Source of the DNA: Oscillospiraceae bacterium
Lineage (GTDB): Bacteria > Bacillota > Clostridia > Oscillospirales > Acutalibacteraceae
Assembly (NCBI GenBank): GCA_902796905.1
Contig: CADBQU010000004.1
Span: 1 to 64,000, forward strand
DNA: 64,000 nucleotides
Direction of reading: 5' to 3'
In this document: positions 29,648 through 39,939 of the stretch, piece after piece
Position numbering within the stretch: the stretch's first letter is position 1
Layout of the letters: every line of letters starts with the position of its first letter
Translations under genes and position numbers: made by a program
The notes under the pieces: model-generated
What the model was told of the DNA's origin: nothing
Seen by the model: only the letters and a program-made list of their open reading frames with translations
Databases searched by the model: none

Positions 29648-30871
29648 TTACGATGCGTTTTTTAAATTGTTTTTACGGTTTATTTCACTCATATCTTTTA
29701 ACATATTTTCGGCAAAAATTCCGTAGCCCGAAGTAGGGTCGTTTAAAAATACATGCGTTACGGCGCCTATTAATTTACCGTTTTGAATAATGGGGCTGCC
29801 GCTCATCCCCTGCACTATTCCTCCCGTTTTGTCCAAAAGCTCGGAATCGGTTATTTTAATAACCATATTTTTGGTTATACTGTCGTTATATCTTATTTTT
29901 TGAATAACGCAGTTATAATAATGAGGCTCTTTGCCGTTTATGGTTGTATAAATTTTAGCGTCCCCCGCAACCACTTCTTGTTTTAACGCCACTTTTATCA
30001 AATTATTAAAATCGGTATTTTTATTTTTAAAAGAATAAAAAATTCCGGTTTCGTCGTTAAGCAATAAATCGCCTATTGTGCTGTTTAAAAACCTGCCCTT
30101 TAATTCGCCGGCACTTCCCTTTTTTCCTTTTTGCACCGATAAAATCTCGGCATCTACGGCTTGTCCTTCGTTTATTGTTAAAAGTTTTCCGGTATCCACG
30201 TCGCAAATACCGTGTCCCAAACCGGCAACACAATTATATTTTGGGCTGAAAAAGGTTTGCGTACCTATTCCTGCACTGCTGTCTCTAACCCAAATACCGG
30301 CTTTATATTTGTTTGAACTTAAAGAAATTTCGGGCGTTAAATATAAAGTTTGGTTTTTATTGTTTCTTACTATTTCTATTTTTAGCTTTTCGCCTTCGCT
30401 TTGCTCTATAATTAAAGCTACTTCTTCGTTGGTTAAAACTTCTTTATTATTAATTTTTGTAATTAAATCGCCTATTAACAGTCCTGCCTCTTCGGCTGGT
30501 TTTTTATTGCCGTTTTTGGTATCCACTTCCGTAATTCCCACAACCATAACGCCGTTGGTATATATTTTTATCCCAAAAGGCGTACCTAAAAGCTTAACGG
30601 TATTTTCATCTATAACATTAACCGAAGCATTAGACACCGGTATTACGCCTAAAAACTTTAGTGTAACATCGTATTTTTCTTTTGTGGTATTCCCGGTTTG
30701 TACGGCATTGATAGGAAAATAACTGTTTATAGTAAGCTTGTTGCCTTTTATTACATTAAAATCTTTTGGTAAATTATTCCCTAAAAAACCCACAAAGCTT
30801 AACACGGTTACGGAAATAGCCAAAAACAAAATAAATATAGGTTTTAAAATTTTTTTAACTGTTTTTTGCAT
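29648..30871 (-). CDS. spoIVB: SpoIVB intercompartmental signalling peptidase
   Basis: The forespore-made serine peptidase that crosses to the intermembrane space and triggers pro-sigma-K processing by cutting SpoIVFA. An N-terminal membrane anchor (about residues 12-32) is followed by a PDZ domain (about 100-180, GITEVDTKNGNKKPAEEAGL). The SpoIVB peptidase domain has the catalytic His in CVAGLGHGICDVDTG and Ser in GMSGSPIIQNGKLIG. Length (407 residues) is close to the B. subtilis protein (about 425). The RBS AAAGGAG lies in the loop of a hairpin whose 3' arm contains the start codon. It is usually next to spo0A, but here the nitrogen island and pyrG/dap genes separate them. The 266 bases upstream hold no obvious sigma-G box. 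Confidence 0.95.
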   Translation of the reverse strand: MQKTVKKILKPIFILFLAISVTVLSFVGFLGNNLPKDFNVIKGNKLTINSYFPINAVQTGNTTKEKYDVTLKFLGVIPVSNASVNVIDENTVKLLGTPFGIKIYTNGVMVVGITEVDTKNGNKKPAEEAGLLIGDLITKINNKEVLTNEEVALIIEQSEGEKLKIEIVRNNKNQTLYLTPEISLSSNKYKAGIWVRDSSAGIGTQTFFSPKYNCVAGLGHGICDVDTGKLLTINEGQAVDAEILSVQKGKKGSAGELKGRFLNSTIGDLLLNDETGIFYSFKNKNTDFNNLIKVALKQEVVAGDAKIYTTINGKEPHYYNCVIQKIRYNDSITKNMVIKITDSELLDKTGGIVQGMSGSPIIQNGKLIGAVTHVFLNDPTSGYGIFAENMLKDMSEINRKNNLKNAS

Positions 30872-30901
30872 AGAAAAACTCCTTTAAGGTTATTCTATGC
30901 A
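30867..30901 (-). promoter_or_regulatory. Hairpin enclosing the spoIVB ribosome-binding site and start
   Basis: On the minus strand TGCATAGAA pairs with TTCTATGCA (nine bases). The loop carries AAAGGAG and the 3' arm carries the ATG. It may tune spoIVB translation. This is a fold seen by eye, without energy calculation. Confidence 0.6.
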
Positions 30902-31137
30902 GTTTTTTATTAAGTATTTATTTTGCATGTTTTTTATTTGTAAAACCAAAACAGATTGTATCGTAATTATAGCAGTAAACAGAAACAAATTGATTTTATT
31001 AAATAAAACTACCGTTTACGGGGCAGTTCTTTTATTTGTAAAAGTACTTAAATAAGCAAAAATCACTCTTTAAAATAAATAAGTTTTAAAATAAACATAA
31101 AAGCTTTTAAAATAAATATTTAAAACCTAAAGTTTAA

Positions 31138-31416
31138 TTAAAACGGAAAAAATTTCCTTTTCGGTTTTATTTTACTTTTGGGCTCGGTACAAACAAGAAT
31201 GGTTTCTCTTCCTATAACCTCAATTTCGCACCACGGAACTATAATATCGTCTTCGTGGCCGAATAGGCCGAAAAACTTTGCTTTTCCGGGCAAAACCAGC
31301 GATACTATTTTACCGTTGGCGGTATCTACCTCAACATCACATACATATCCCAAAATAGTACCGTCTTTTATAGAAATCACCTGTTTGTCTTTTAATTCAA
31401 CAATTCTGCAGCACAT
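31138..31416 (-). CDS. YlmC/YmxH-family PRC-barrel sporulation protein
   Basis: A 92-residue PRC-barrel protein. The sequence MCCRIVELKDKQVISIKDG, then LGYVCDVEVDTANGKIVSLV and DDIIVPWCEIEVIGRETILV, matches the YlmC/YmxH family conserved in endospore formers. The B. subtilis member is linked to sporulation but its exact role is unclear. A C-terminal basic tail (KSKIKPKRKFF) follows the barrel. AGGTGG precedes the ATG. It lies 34 bases after addA, so it may be read from that transcript as well. Confidence 0.85.
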   Translation of the reverse strand: MCCRIVELKDKQVISIKDGTILGYVCDVEVDTANGKIVSLVLPGKAKFFGLFGHEDDIIVPWCEIEVIGRETILVCTEPKSKIKPKRKFFPF

Positions 31417-31450
31417 AAAACCACCTCAAAAAATTATATGCTGCGCAGAT

Positions 31451-34400
31451 TTAAAATTTAACTAAAATTTCTTTTTCTAAATTAAAAGAGTATAAATAAC
31501 ATTCTTTAACAGGTATTTTAAAAATTTTACTTACGGCAAAAGCATAATACTTAAGTTGTTCGGAATAGTTATTTAATAATGTTGTTTCATCCTTTACTTT
31601 ATCGGTTTTAAAATCCAAAATAACTATATGCTCATTGCTTGAACAGCTAAGGCAGTTTGAATTTTCTGTTTCGCTATCTGTTTTATTATCGGGTATATTA
31701 TCGGTTGTATTATTTGTTTTATCTTTTTCTATAAATAAACAGTCTATAGCGCCTTGAACAACTATCATTTCATCTTTAAATTTTTTATCTATTGCGGGAT
31801 TTAATTCCGTAGCCGGAATTTCGGTTAAAAAACTGTATTCTTTATAGCATTTTTCCGCATTTAAAATTCTGCTTGCTGTTTTTGAATTTAAAAACTTTAT
31901 TATTTGTTCTTTTTTTACCGCATTAAGCTCTTCTTCGGTTAAAAACAAATATTCTTTTAGTCTTAAAAATTCTTCGTCTAAATTTTCTTTCGCCTTTTTA
32001 AAATTTAAATATTGCATAAGTTTATGCATAACTGTTCCGTACTGTGCGCCGCTTAAAACTGCAGTATTGCCGAATTCCGGAATTTTTTTATAATCAAAAA
32101 GCGTAAGTCTTTCGCTCTCCACAATATCGGTAACGGTGGTTTTTGATTGTAGTTGGGCAATTTCTTTAAAAGGATATCGGTAATTAAAGCGGTTTATTAT
32201 TTCTTTAACTGTTTTTTCGTCTGTTTCTAAATTATTGTCTTTACTTTCTTTTATTTCTTTTAAACCGCAAAATTCAGTAAAATTAACAACATATTTTAAA
32301 GAATTTTCGGTTTTGGGCGGTATTTTGCCGTAATTTTTATAACCGTTAAAATATAATGCGTTATAAATCCAATATTTAAAAGATTTTGCTTTTAAAGCTA
32401 TGGTTTTGCTGTCTAAATTCTCATTTAAAAGCTTTTCGGTTTCTTTTGCAAATTTTTCAAAATCTTTATCAATATCGTTTTTGCATACAGTTAATATAAG
32501 CTTTTCCTCTGCCCTGGTTAAAGCCACATAATAAAGCCTTATTGCTTCGCTTAACTCATCGGAATAACATTTATCTAAAATAAATTCCCTTGCAATATTG
32601 CTTCTTTTAACGTTTTTAATTTCGTCCAAACATTTAAAACCTATACCGTAATCTTTATTTTTTAAAATTACTTCCCTGCTTAATACATTGTTAAAAGCGC
32701 TTGCATTTGAAGCAATAAAACATATAGGAAATTGTAAACCTTTTGAGCCGTGCATAGTTAATATTTTTACGGTATTTTGCTCTTTGTTTATTCCGTTTCC
32801 GGTAGGAGCGTCGTTTTTGGATTTTTCCAAATATCTTAAAAACGCATAAAGACCGCCTACATTATCTTTAAAGTTTTTTGCTTTTTCGCATAAAAAGTTT
32901 AAATTATCGTTTCTTCTGTCCGGCAGTGTCATAAAACCTATTATTTCTTTAAAAGAAAAATCGTTTATTATAGTTTCTATAAGTTCATAACAGGAAAGAA
33001 CCGAGGAAAGATATTTGTGTTTTTTATAAAAGTTTAAAAATAACGAAACCTTTGGATTGTTTTTATTTAAAATTAAACCGGAATACAAAGAAGTGGTTTC
33101 TGCTTGTTTTATATCATATATTTCATTTAAAGTAAAATTAAAAAATACCGAAGTTAATGCAGCAGTTAAAGAAATATCATCGTTAGGATTAATCAAAACT
33201 TTTAAATAGTCAATAACCGTTATAACTTCATTGCTTAGTAAAGGAAAGCTTTTACCTTTACCGCAGGGAATATTATATTTTTTAAATATTTTTCCTATTT
33301 CATCAAATCTTCCGCTGTCGCTTCTTAAAATAACCGCAAAATCTCTGAATTCCGCTTTTCTTAAACCTCCGTTTTTATCTTTTAAAAACGGTTCCTTGTT
33401 TATTAAATTTAAAATTCTTTGCGCTATATATTCTGCTTCGGCAATATTGCTTTTTTGTGAGGATTTATTATTAATAAAATCCACTTCTGCTTTAGGCTCC
33501 GCGGTATCGGCATAATTTGCCCCGTATACTAATTTTTCATTTTCACCGTAATTAATATCGCCTAATTTTTCCGACATATTTACTTTAAAAAAGTAATTTA
33601 TAAAATCGCATATTTCTTTTCTGCTTCTGTAATTTTTAGCCAAATATATTTTACGCGGAAGATTTAAAGCGTTTGATTTTTCAAGTTCGTTTGTATTTTG
33701 GCTTAAACTGCCGTTAATTTTTAAATTTTCTTCTTTTCCGTATTCTTTAAAGGTATCGCATTTTTCTTTAAAATTAAAAGGATTTGAGCCTCTGAAACGA
33801 TATATGCACTGTTTCATATCGCCAACCGTAAACAAATGCTTTCCGTTATTGCTTATTAAATAAAAAAGTTTATCCTGTAAATCGTTAACATCCTGGTATT
33901 CGTCCACCATTACCTCTTTAAACATAGAAATAATTTCGTTTTTTATGCCGAGTTCCTTATTTTGCAAAAGCTCCAATGTAAAACGTTCGCAAAAATTATA
34001 GGTTAACATATTTTGCTTGTTTAAATTTGTTAAAAGCCGTTCTTCCAAACTGTTTAATAAATCAACCAAAACATTTAAAATTCTTATTTGCTTTAAATTC
34101 TCTTCTTTTAAATAACTTAAACTGTATTTATAAGTTTCGGTTATATTTTTAATATACTTTTTAAACTGCTTAAACGTTTCTTTAAATAAGGCTGTTTCTT
34201 CTGTTTTTTTGGTTACGCTAACTGAAAAATCGTTGTTTATACCATTAAAGGTATTTATTATTTCGGTATAATTATTGCTTTTAAAAGCTTTTTTAAAATT
34301 TAAAGACAAATCTTTGGCATATAAACAAATATCGCTTAAATTTTTAATCGGATTTTCACAAAAGAAATTATATAAATTTAAAAAAGTATTGTAAAAATAA

Positions 34401-35059
34401 TCTGCTTTTTTATAATTATCAAAATTTTTATCTTTAAAATATAAATTTATATATTCATTTTTTTTATAAAGATTTAAAGAATTTTGCAAAAATTCTTTGG
34501 GATTTTCCAAATTGGAAATAAATTTATATGTATCCGTTACGGCATTCACCGATTCGCTGTCATCAAAATCGGAATTAAAATTATCTATAAAATACAAAAA
34601 ATCTTCATTGTTTTCTTCAAATTTTTCAAAAAATATTTCGTTTACCGTATTAAGTATAGCTATATCTTCATCTGTTCCGGCACAAATATCAAAATCTTGA
34701 TTTATATTAAGTAAATTAAAGTAATTTCTGCACATTTTTATGCAAAAAGAATCTATGGTACCTATAAATGCATTGTTAAGAAGTAGCTGTTGTTTTAAAA
34801 TCCAAGTGTTTTCGGGTTCTTTAGCAATAAGCCGGGTTAAACCGTTATTAATTCTGGCCCTAAGCTCTGCCGCGGCGGCATTGGTAAAAGTAACAATTAA
34901 AAGCTTATCGGCGGGTAACGGATTTTCTTTATTTTTTATTTTTTCAATAACCCTTTGTACAAGCACAGCGGTTTTTCCGCTGCCGGCAGCAGCAGAAACC
35001 AAAATTTCGCCGTTAGAATAAATGGCATATTCCTGTTCTTTGTTAGGCTTAAAATCCAT
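31451..35059 (-). CDS. addA: Helicase-nuclease AddAB, subunit A
   Basis: The ATP-driven helicase and one nuclease of AddAB, which resects double-strand breaks and loads RecA (the Gram-positive RecBCD equivalent). Superfamily 1A helicase motifs: Walker A in AAAGSGKTAVL (about residues 19-29), VDEYQDVNDLQ (motif II), GDMKQCIYRFRGS, KILTMHGSKGLQFPICF and YVALTRAEE. The C-terminal RecB-like nuclease domain has YGTVMHKLMQYL and the catalytic ILDFKTDKV. Length (1202 residues) is typical. The start overlaps the addB end by 11 bases, so the two subunits are translationally coupled. Confidence 0.97.
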   Translation of the reverse strand: MDFKPNKEQEYAIYSNGEILVSAAAGSGKTAVLVQRVIEKIKNKENPLPADKLLIVTFTNAAAAELRARINNGLTRLIAKEPENTWILKQQLLLNNAFIGTIDSFCIKMCRNYFNLLNINQDFDICAGTDEDIAILNTVNEIFFEKFEENNEDFLYFIDNFNSDFDDSESVNAVTDTYKFISNLENPKEFLQNSLNLYKKNEYINLYFKDKNFDNYKKADYFYNTFLNLYNFFCENPIKNLSDICLYAKDLSLNFKKAFKSNNYTEIINTFNGINNDFSVSVTKKTEETALFKETFKQFKKYIKNITETYKYSLSYLKEENLKQIRILNVLVDLLNSLEERLLTNLNKQNMLTYNFCERFTLELLQNKELGIKNEIISMFKEVMVDEYQDVNDLQDKLFYLISNNGKHLFTVGDMKQCIYRFRGSNPFNFKEKCDTFKEYGKEENLKINGSLSQNTNELEKSNALNLPRKIYLAKNYRSRKEICDFINYFFKVNMSEKLGDINYGENEKLVYGANYADTAEPKAEVDFINNKSSQKSNIAEAEYIAQRILNLINKEPFLKDKNGGLRKAEFRDFAVILRSDSGRFDEIGKIFKKYNIPCGKGKSFPLLSNEVITVIDYLKVLINPNDDISLTAALTSVFFNFTLNEIYDIKQAETTSLYSGLILNKNNPKVSLFLNFYKKHKYLSSVLSCYELIETIINDFSFKEIIGFMTLPDRRNDNLNFLCEKAKNFKDNVGGLYAFLRYLEKSKNDAPTGNGINKEQNTVKILTMHGSKGLQFPICFIASNASAFNNVLSREVILKNKDYGIGFKCLDEIKNVKRSNIAREFILDKCYSDELSEAIRLYYVALTRAEEKLILTVCKNDIDKDFEKFAKETEKLLNENLDSKTIALKAKSFKYWIYNALYFNGYKNYGKIPPKTENSLKYVVNFTEFCGLKEIKESKDNNLETDEKTVKEIINRFNYRYPFKEIAQLQSKTTVTDIVESERLTLFDYKKIPEFGNTAVLSGAQYGTVMHKLMQYLNFKKAKENLDEEFLRLKEYLFLTEEELNAVKKEQIIKFLNSKTASRILNAEKCYKEYSFLTEIPATELNPAIDKKFKDEMIVVQGAIDCLFIEKDKTNNTTDNIPDNKTDSETENSNCLSCSSNEHIVILDFKTDKVKDETTLLNNYSEQLKYYAFAVSKIFKIPVKECYLYSFNLEKEILVKF

Positions 35060-38000
35060 TTTTATTTTCTTCCCCTGTAAAAGCAGATTCTTTTTTCATC
35101 TGTTCTAAAATTTCCTCGTTTGTTAAAGCTTTGTAATCCAACAATACGGTTTCTTTATTATCTAATTTACATATATCTTTAAAATCACAATATTTGCAAG
35201 CAGTGTTTTCGCTGTCGGATTTGGTTACCGGATTTACTTTTATATTTCCCTCTTTAATTTCTTTTACCATATTAATTATTTTACTGTCTATATTTTTAAA
35301 TACGGTATTAAAATCATCCTCCGAAATATTCGGGTTGCTTTTTCTGTTAGCTTTTAAAGGCTTTTTGGGAATAAATTTATATCCGTCGGCAAAGTCCATT
35401 TTGTCCTGCACGGAATAATCGTTAAGTAAAATTCCGTCCATTCTTAAAATTTCATCATTTTCACGGCTTTCGGTTCTTAAATCGGATTTTGCGTTTAAAT
35501 ATAATACTCCGGCAGGTTTTAAATTGTATCCTTTTAATTTATTGCCATTTTTAATAACCGCATTTAAATAAATAAGCATTTGTAAATTCAGGCCGTAAAG
35601 TAAATCGTATAAATTAACATCTTTCTTCCCGGTTTTATAATCTACAATTCTAACATAATTGTCATTGTTAAAACCTTCTAATATATCCGTTCTGTCTATT
35701 TTTCCTTTAACCACAATTTTTATTTTGCCGTTGTAAAGAATTAACGGAGGTATGTCTTTTCCAACATCTAATTCACAGTATTCGGGTTTGAATTTGCAAA
35801 CTTTAAATTCATCCGATATATGCTTTACTACCGTAACCGTTATTTTTTCTATTTTTTTATATAAATAAATAAATCTCGGAGTTTTAATAAAATCGGAACC
35901 CACAATACCGTTTAAATATTCATTCATAAAAGAATTAACGTCAAACCTTATTTGTTCTATGGTTAAATCTTTTATATCCTCTTTATATTTATTAATAATA
36001 TTTTCCAAAACATAATGAACTATGGTACCGCGGTTAATAACGTCAATTTCCGCTTTTTGCTGTTTTTTTAATTTTAAAATATATCTGCAAAAATATGAAA
36101 AATTACAGTTATAATATCTTTCTATTTGCGAGGCTGAAAGATTGATTTCGTTTTTAATTATATCTTTTACTTTTTCATCTTCTAAATCAAAAGAGCTTTT
36201 AAAATTAAAATTATAATCTTTAAAATCTTCCGATTTTTTTAAAGCATATATAATGTCATTTTTATTGCTTTTATTTAACTTTATAGCCGAAAAAGCACTT
36301 TTGGGTGTTTCTACCCCCAAAAGATTTGTATTTATTTTTTTAAAATCTATTATTTTTTTAAGCTCTGTTAAAACAGAAGACTCTTCGCAGTAATCACCGT
36401 TACCGTTAAACTGAGTATTGCAAAAATAAATCTTATCTCCGGCTGAAGCGGCACAGGAATATACTAAAAATTTTTCGTTTGTTATAAATTTTTGCAGTCC
36501 GTTCGGAAAATCTAATCCTAAATCTTTAAAACGTTCTTTTTCGTATGTTAAAAAAAGTCCTTCGGGCATAGAAATTTTTGGGAATTCTCCGCTGTTTAAG
36601 CCCAATAAAAAAACAATTTTTGGTCTTCCGGGTCTTATTCTGTCTGCACTGCCGCATGATATTTCATCCAGCAGCTGAGGCACTACGCCTATTTTTATAT
36701 TTTCGGCCCCTATTTTAAGCGCATTTATAATATCTTCCGCCGTAAAATCTTCATCTTTTAAAACAGAATTTACCGAAGACAGTAAATCTATAAAAGCGTC
36801 ATAACTTTGCCTGCAGTAATTTTCGTTTAAATAACATATATCTTTTGGCAGTTTGTTTGAAAGCTCGTTAAATTTATTTGGAATATCCAATTTTTGAAGA
36901 GTGTTATATAATTCCTGTAAAATATTGTTTTTTTGATAGTTAACCGCGAAATTCAAGCTGTTTAAAATATTAACGATTTTTATTCTTACACCGTTTATAA
37001 ACTCTAATTTTTTAATTATGGCTTCTTTTTTATTATCATCATTAATCGGCTCAAAACCGTTGGGGTTCATATCCCAATTTTTTATCCAATCCATACCGTT
37101 TATCTGCCAAATATAAACGTAATTGTATATGGCCTCTGTTTCTTTTTCCGTTAAAATATCAAAACCGCAATTAAGCATATTAAAAATATCATCTGTTGAA
37201 TATTTTTTTGCCGCCGTTAAAATATTAACAGCCAAACGGAATATCGGCGAATACGTAAGCTCTTTTCTTTGGTCTAAAAATAACGGTATATTAAATTTTT
37301 GCGCTGTGGGCATAAGTAAATTTTCATATTCCGAAATATCTCTTGCTATAATTACAAAATCCCTATATCTGTAATTTTCTTCTCTTACAAGCCTTGCGGC
37401 TTCGCTTAAAACACAAAAAACTTCTTCTTGTTTATTTTTTGCATTTATTAAGTATAAATTTTCATTATTTTCTAATTTTTGATTATTTACGGTCAATAAG
37501 CTTTTTTCTAAAAATTTTAAATCTTCGTGCTTATAATAATTATTTTTTAAAACAATATCGGGCAAAATGTTATGTCCGTATTTTTTTGCTATTGTATTTA
37601 TTTTTAAAATATTTTCTTTTACTATATTAAATATAGAAAATTCGTCAGACATATCTTTATCGTAACAAAAAGAAATTGCCACTTTTTTTGCATATTTAAA
37701 TATATTGTCTATAATTTTATACTGCGCGCCGGTAAAATCTTTAAAAGCGTCAAAATATACGGTTTTGCCTTTAAAAAAACCGTTATTATTTATAATGTTA
37801 TATAAATGCTCCAAATCGTTTTCCGAAAGTAAAAATTTCTTTTCTGTTACCGAATTGTATAAAGTTAAAATTTCAATAATTTCGTTTGTTTTATCATAAA
37901 ACGCTTTATTGCTTATTTTAGGTAAAACTTTTACAAATTCATCTAAACCTATATCGTTGTTTTTTAATTCATCGTTAAACAAAACCAAATTTTCGGCAAA

Positions 38001-38354
38001 ATCAAAACTGTCGGCAGATTTTTTATATAACGAAAGAGAGCCTTTAACTTTTTGTAAGACTCTCGACATAATAATTATTTTATCTGCGGCGGTAAGCGTT
38101 TTACCTGCATTGCCGCCGTAGATGTTTTCAACAATGTTTATAAGGCGCGTAAAACTTGTAACCGAAATATCATTCAGTCCGTTTTCCACTAATGCTTTTT
38201 CGGTTTCAAAGCTGTACTGTTCCGGTACAATCAAAAAAATATCGTTTTCTTCGTTATTTTTAACGCTTTTTAAAACTTTTTCTTCCTCTTTTAAAAGAGA
38301 AATTATTTTTTGCGTTTTACCGGTAAATGCCCTGCCAAAAATATATTGCAGCAC
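35049..38354 (-). CDS. addB: Helicase-nuclease AddAB, subunit B
   Basis: The Chi-recognising partner of AddA with a second nuclease domain. The N-terminus has a Walker A loop (FGRAFTGKTQKI) at about residues 6-17. The C-terminal nuclease includes NRGTIVHYVLENI, GKIDRTDI and RIVDYKTGKK. An iron-sulfur cluster is expected from Cys in NCNFSYFC and the terminal CKYCDFKDIC. Length (1101 residues) is typical. GTG is the start, with AAAGGTGAT six to seven bases upstream. Only 31 bases separate it from the flippase gene and no terminator is visible, so it may be read from the polysaccharide operon. Confidence 0.95.
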   Translation of the reverse strand: MLQYIFGRAFTGKTQKIISLLKEEEKVLKSVKNNEENDIFLIVPEQYSFETEKALVENGLNDISVTSFTRLINIVENIYGGNAGKTLTAADKIIIMSRVLQKVKGSLSLYKKSADSFDFAENLVLFNDELKNNDIGLDEFVKVLPKISNKAFYDKTNEIIEILTLYNSVTEKKFLLSENDLEHLYNIINNNGFFKGKTVYFDAFKDFTGAQYKIIDNIFKYAKKVAISFCYDKDMSDEFSIFNIVKENILKINTIAKKYGHNILPDIVLKNNYYKHEDLKFLEKSLLTVNNQKLENNENLYLINAKNKQEEVFCVLSEAARLVREENYRYRDFVIIARDISEYENLLMPTAQKFNIPLFLDQRKELTYSPIFRLAVNILTAAKKYSTDDIFNMLNCGFDILTEKETEAIYNYVYIWQINGMDWIKNWDMNPNGFEPINDDNKKEAIIKKLEFINGVRIKIVNILNSLNFAVNYQKNNILQELYNTLQKLDIPNKFNELSNKLPKDICYLNENYCRQSYDAFIDLLSSVNSVLKDEDFTAEDIINALKIGAENIKIGVVPQLLDEISCGSADRIRPGRPKIVFLLGLNSGEFPKISMPEGLFLTYEKERFKDLGLDFPNGLQKFITNEKFLVYSCAASAGDKIYFCNTQFNGNGDYCEESSVLTELKKIIDFKKINTNLLGVETPKSAFSAIKLNKSNKNDIIYALKKSEDFKDYNFNFKSSFDLEDEKVKDIIKNEINLSASQIERYYNCNFSYFCRYILKLKKQQKAEIDVINRGTIVHYVLENIINKYKEDIKDLTIEQIRFDVNSFMNEYLNGIVGSDFIKTPRFIYLYKKIEKITVTVVKHISDEFKVCKFKPEYCELDVGKDIPPLILYNGKIKIVVKGKIDRTDILEGFNNDNYVRIVDYKTGKKDVNLYDLLYGLNLQMLIYLNAVIKNGNKLKGYNLKPAGVLYLNAKSDLRTESRENDEILRMDGILLNDYSVQDKMDFADGYKFIPKKPLKANRKSNPNISEDDFNTVFKNIDSKIINMVKEIKEGNIKVNPVTKSDSENTACKYCDFKDICKLDNKETVLLDYKALTNEEILEQMKKESAFTGEENKNGF

Positions 38355-38385
38355 GTAATATCACCTTTATATTTTATATAAAATT

Positions 38386-39939
38386 TTATTCTTCCGAACT
38401 TTTTAATATACTTTTTGCCATTTTAAACAGTTCTTTCATTTCACTTGTTCTAAAGAACAAAACAAAATTTATAACATTTGGTATAATTAATGCCAAAAAT
38501 GCGTTTATAATAATTTGTAAATAAGCATCTGCATCGGCAATAGGTATACATAAAGAAATTTTATAGGTTAAATATACTTCCGCTAAAGTTATTGCAAAAT
38601 ATATAATATATTTTAAATAATAAAATTTAAGTCCTTTTAAATTTTCAACCACATATTTATAAACCAAATATGGCTGCGACCATAAAGGTACTATCAACAT
38701 ACTGGCGGTATTAGCCAAAATTAATCCGTTAACACCCCACAATTTAATAAATATAAAAGATAAAGCTATATTTATACCCGCTTCTAAAAGTGCCAAATAT
38801 CTGTCGGGTCTGTATAAACCGGCAGCGTCTTTTGCCATTAAAATACATCTTCTTATTCCGCTTACAAATAAATATATTGTTAAAAGAAAAATTGTGGTTA
38901 TTGGAAATTTGCCGTCTTTACCTATCCACACAGATATAAAAGGCTGAATAACCGTTGCATACGCTGTGCAGAAAAAAGCCATAAGCAAAAAGTTTGCAAA
39001 ATATAAAACTTTAAATTTTTCATAAACCTTTTCTTTGCTTTCGGAATTTGAAAATTGACCGAAAGAAGCCACAATACCATTATATATTTGCGCTAACATC
39101 ATATTTAAAGTAGTTATAATTAATATATAGTTACCGTAAATGCCGGCGGTTTTAAGGTCGATTAAAGCCGAAACGAAAGCAGAACCCGTAGCCGTTACAC
39201 TAACTGCGCCTACTCTGTGCATAAGCAAAGCGCCTATATTTTGAAGCAAACCTTCTCGTTCTTCGCCCGAAATAACTTCTTTTGATTTATCGTTGTAAAT
39301 TTCGGGATAAAGCTTTTTAAATTTATATCCTATAAAAACAGCTCCGGATAAACGGCAAATAATTTTGATTGCGGCATAAATTATAAAGCTTAAAAAAGGA
39401 TTTCCTTTTATTAAAAATAAAAATGATACTTGTAAAATAAAAGAAAAAATAGAAATAAACGCGTCGTTCCTGCTAACCAAATAATTCCTTTGGTCGGCTA
39501 TTATTAAAGCTTTACGGTTTGCATATAAATAAGATGCAACGGTATCCCCGGCATAAAGCATAAATAAAACGCCTAAATACAGTGCAGAATAATTTTCTTT
39601 AATAACTGTTTTGGTAAAACAAGCTACAATTACGCTGCCTAATAAAAATACCAAAGAAATAATTATATACGCATTTTTATAAAAATTAAGTATTCTTTTA
39701 ATCTGTTTTTTATCATCCTGCAAAATAGGAGTATACAGTTTATATATTAACCCTGTACCTATGCCTAATTCCGCTAAAGATAAAAAAGACAGAAAATTTT
39801 TAAATACGGTATCTAAACCGGCTAAATCATATCCTAATGCTTTAACTAAAACCGAACGCGTAATAAGGTTGCTAAGCATTAAAATAATATAACCTGCCAT
39901 ACCGTATATTGCATTTATAAACGCCTTTTTACTTCTCAT
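38386..39939 (-). CDS. Wzx-type polysaccharide flippase
   Basis: A 517-residue membrane protein of the MOP superfamily (Wzx/MATE-like) with about 12-14 helices. The start MRSKKAFINAIYGMAGYIILMLSNLITRSVL is typical in pattern, shown here only as the opening region, and the LGYDLAGLDTVFKNFLSFLS stretch that follows is characteristic of flippases for lipid-linked oligosaccharides. It would move undecaprenyl-linked repeat units outward. It starts with a one-base overlap on the ligase/polymerase gene and ends 31 bases before addB. Confidence 0.88.
   Translation of the reverse strand: MRSKKAFINAIYGMAGYIILMLSNLITRSVLVKALGYDLAGLDTVFKNFLSFLSLAELGIGTGLIYKLYTPILQDDKKQIKRILNFYKNAYIIISLVFLLGSVIVACFTKTVIKENYSALYLGVLFMLYAGDTVASYLYANRKALIIADQRNYLVSRNDAFISIFSFILQVSFLFLIKGNPFLSFIIYAAIKIICRLSGAVFIGYKFKKLYPEIYNDKSKEVISGEEREGLLQNIGALLMHRVGAVSVTATGSAFVSALIDLKTAGIYGNYILIITTLNMMLAQIYNGIVASFGQFSNSESKEKVYEKFKVLYFANFLLMAFFCTAYATVIQPFISVWIGKDGKFPITTIFLLTIYLFVSGIRRCILMAKDAAGLYRPDRYLALLEAGINIALSFIFIKLWGVNGLILANTASMLIVPLWSQPYLVYKYVVENLKGLKFYYLKYIIYFAITLAEVYLTYKISLCIPIADADAYLQIIINAFLALIIPNVINFVLFFRTSEMKELFKMAKSILKSSEE

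Noticed and set aside
30872-31137. Sigma-G or sigma-F promoter for spoIVB
   Set aside because: Partial matches only; the -10 and -35 elements do not occur at the right spacing.
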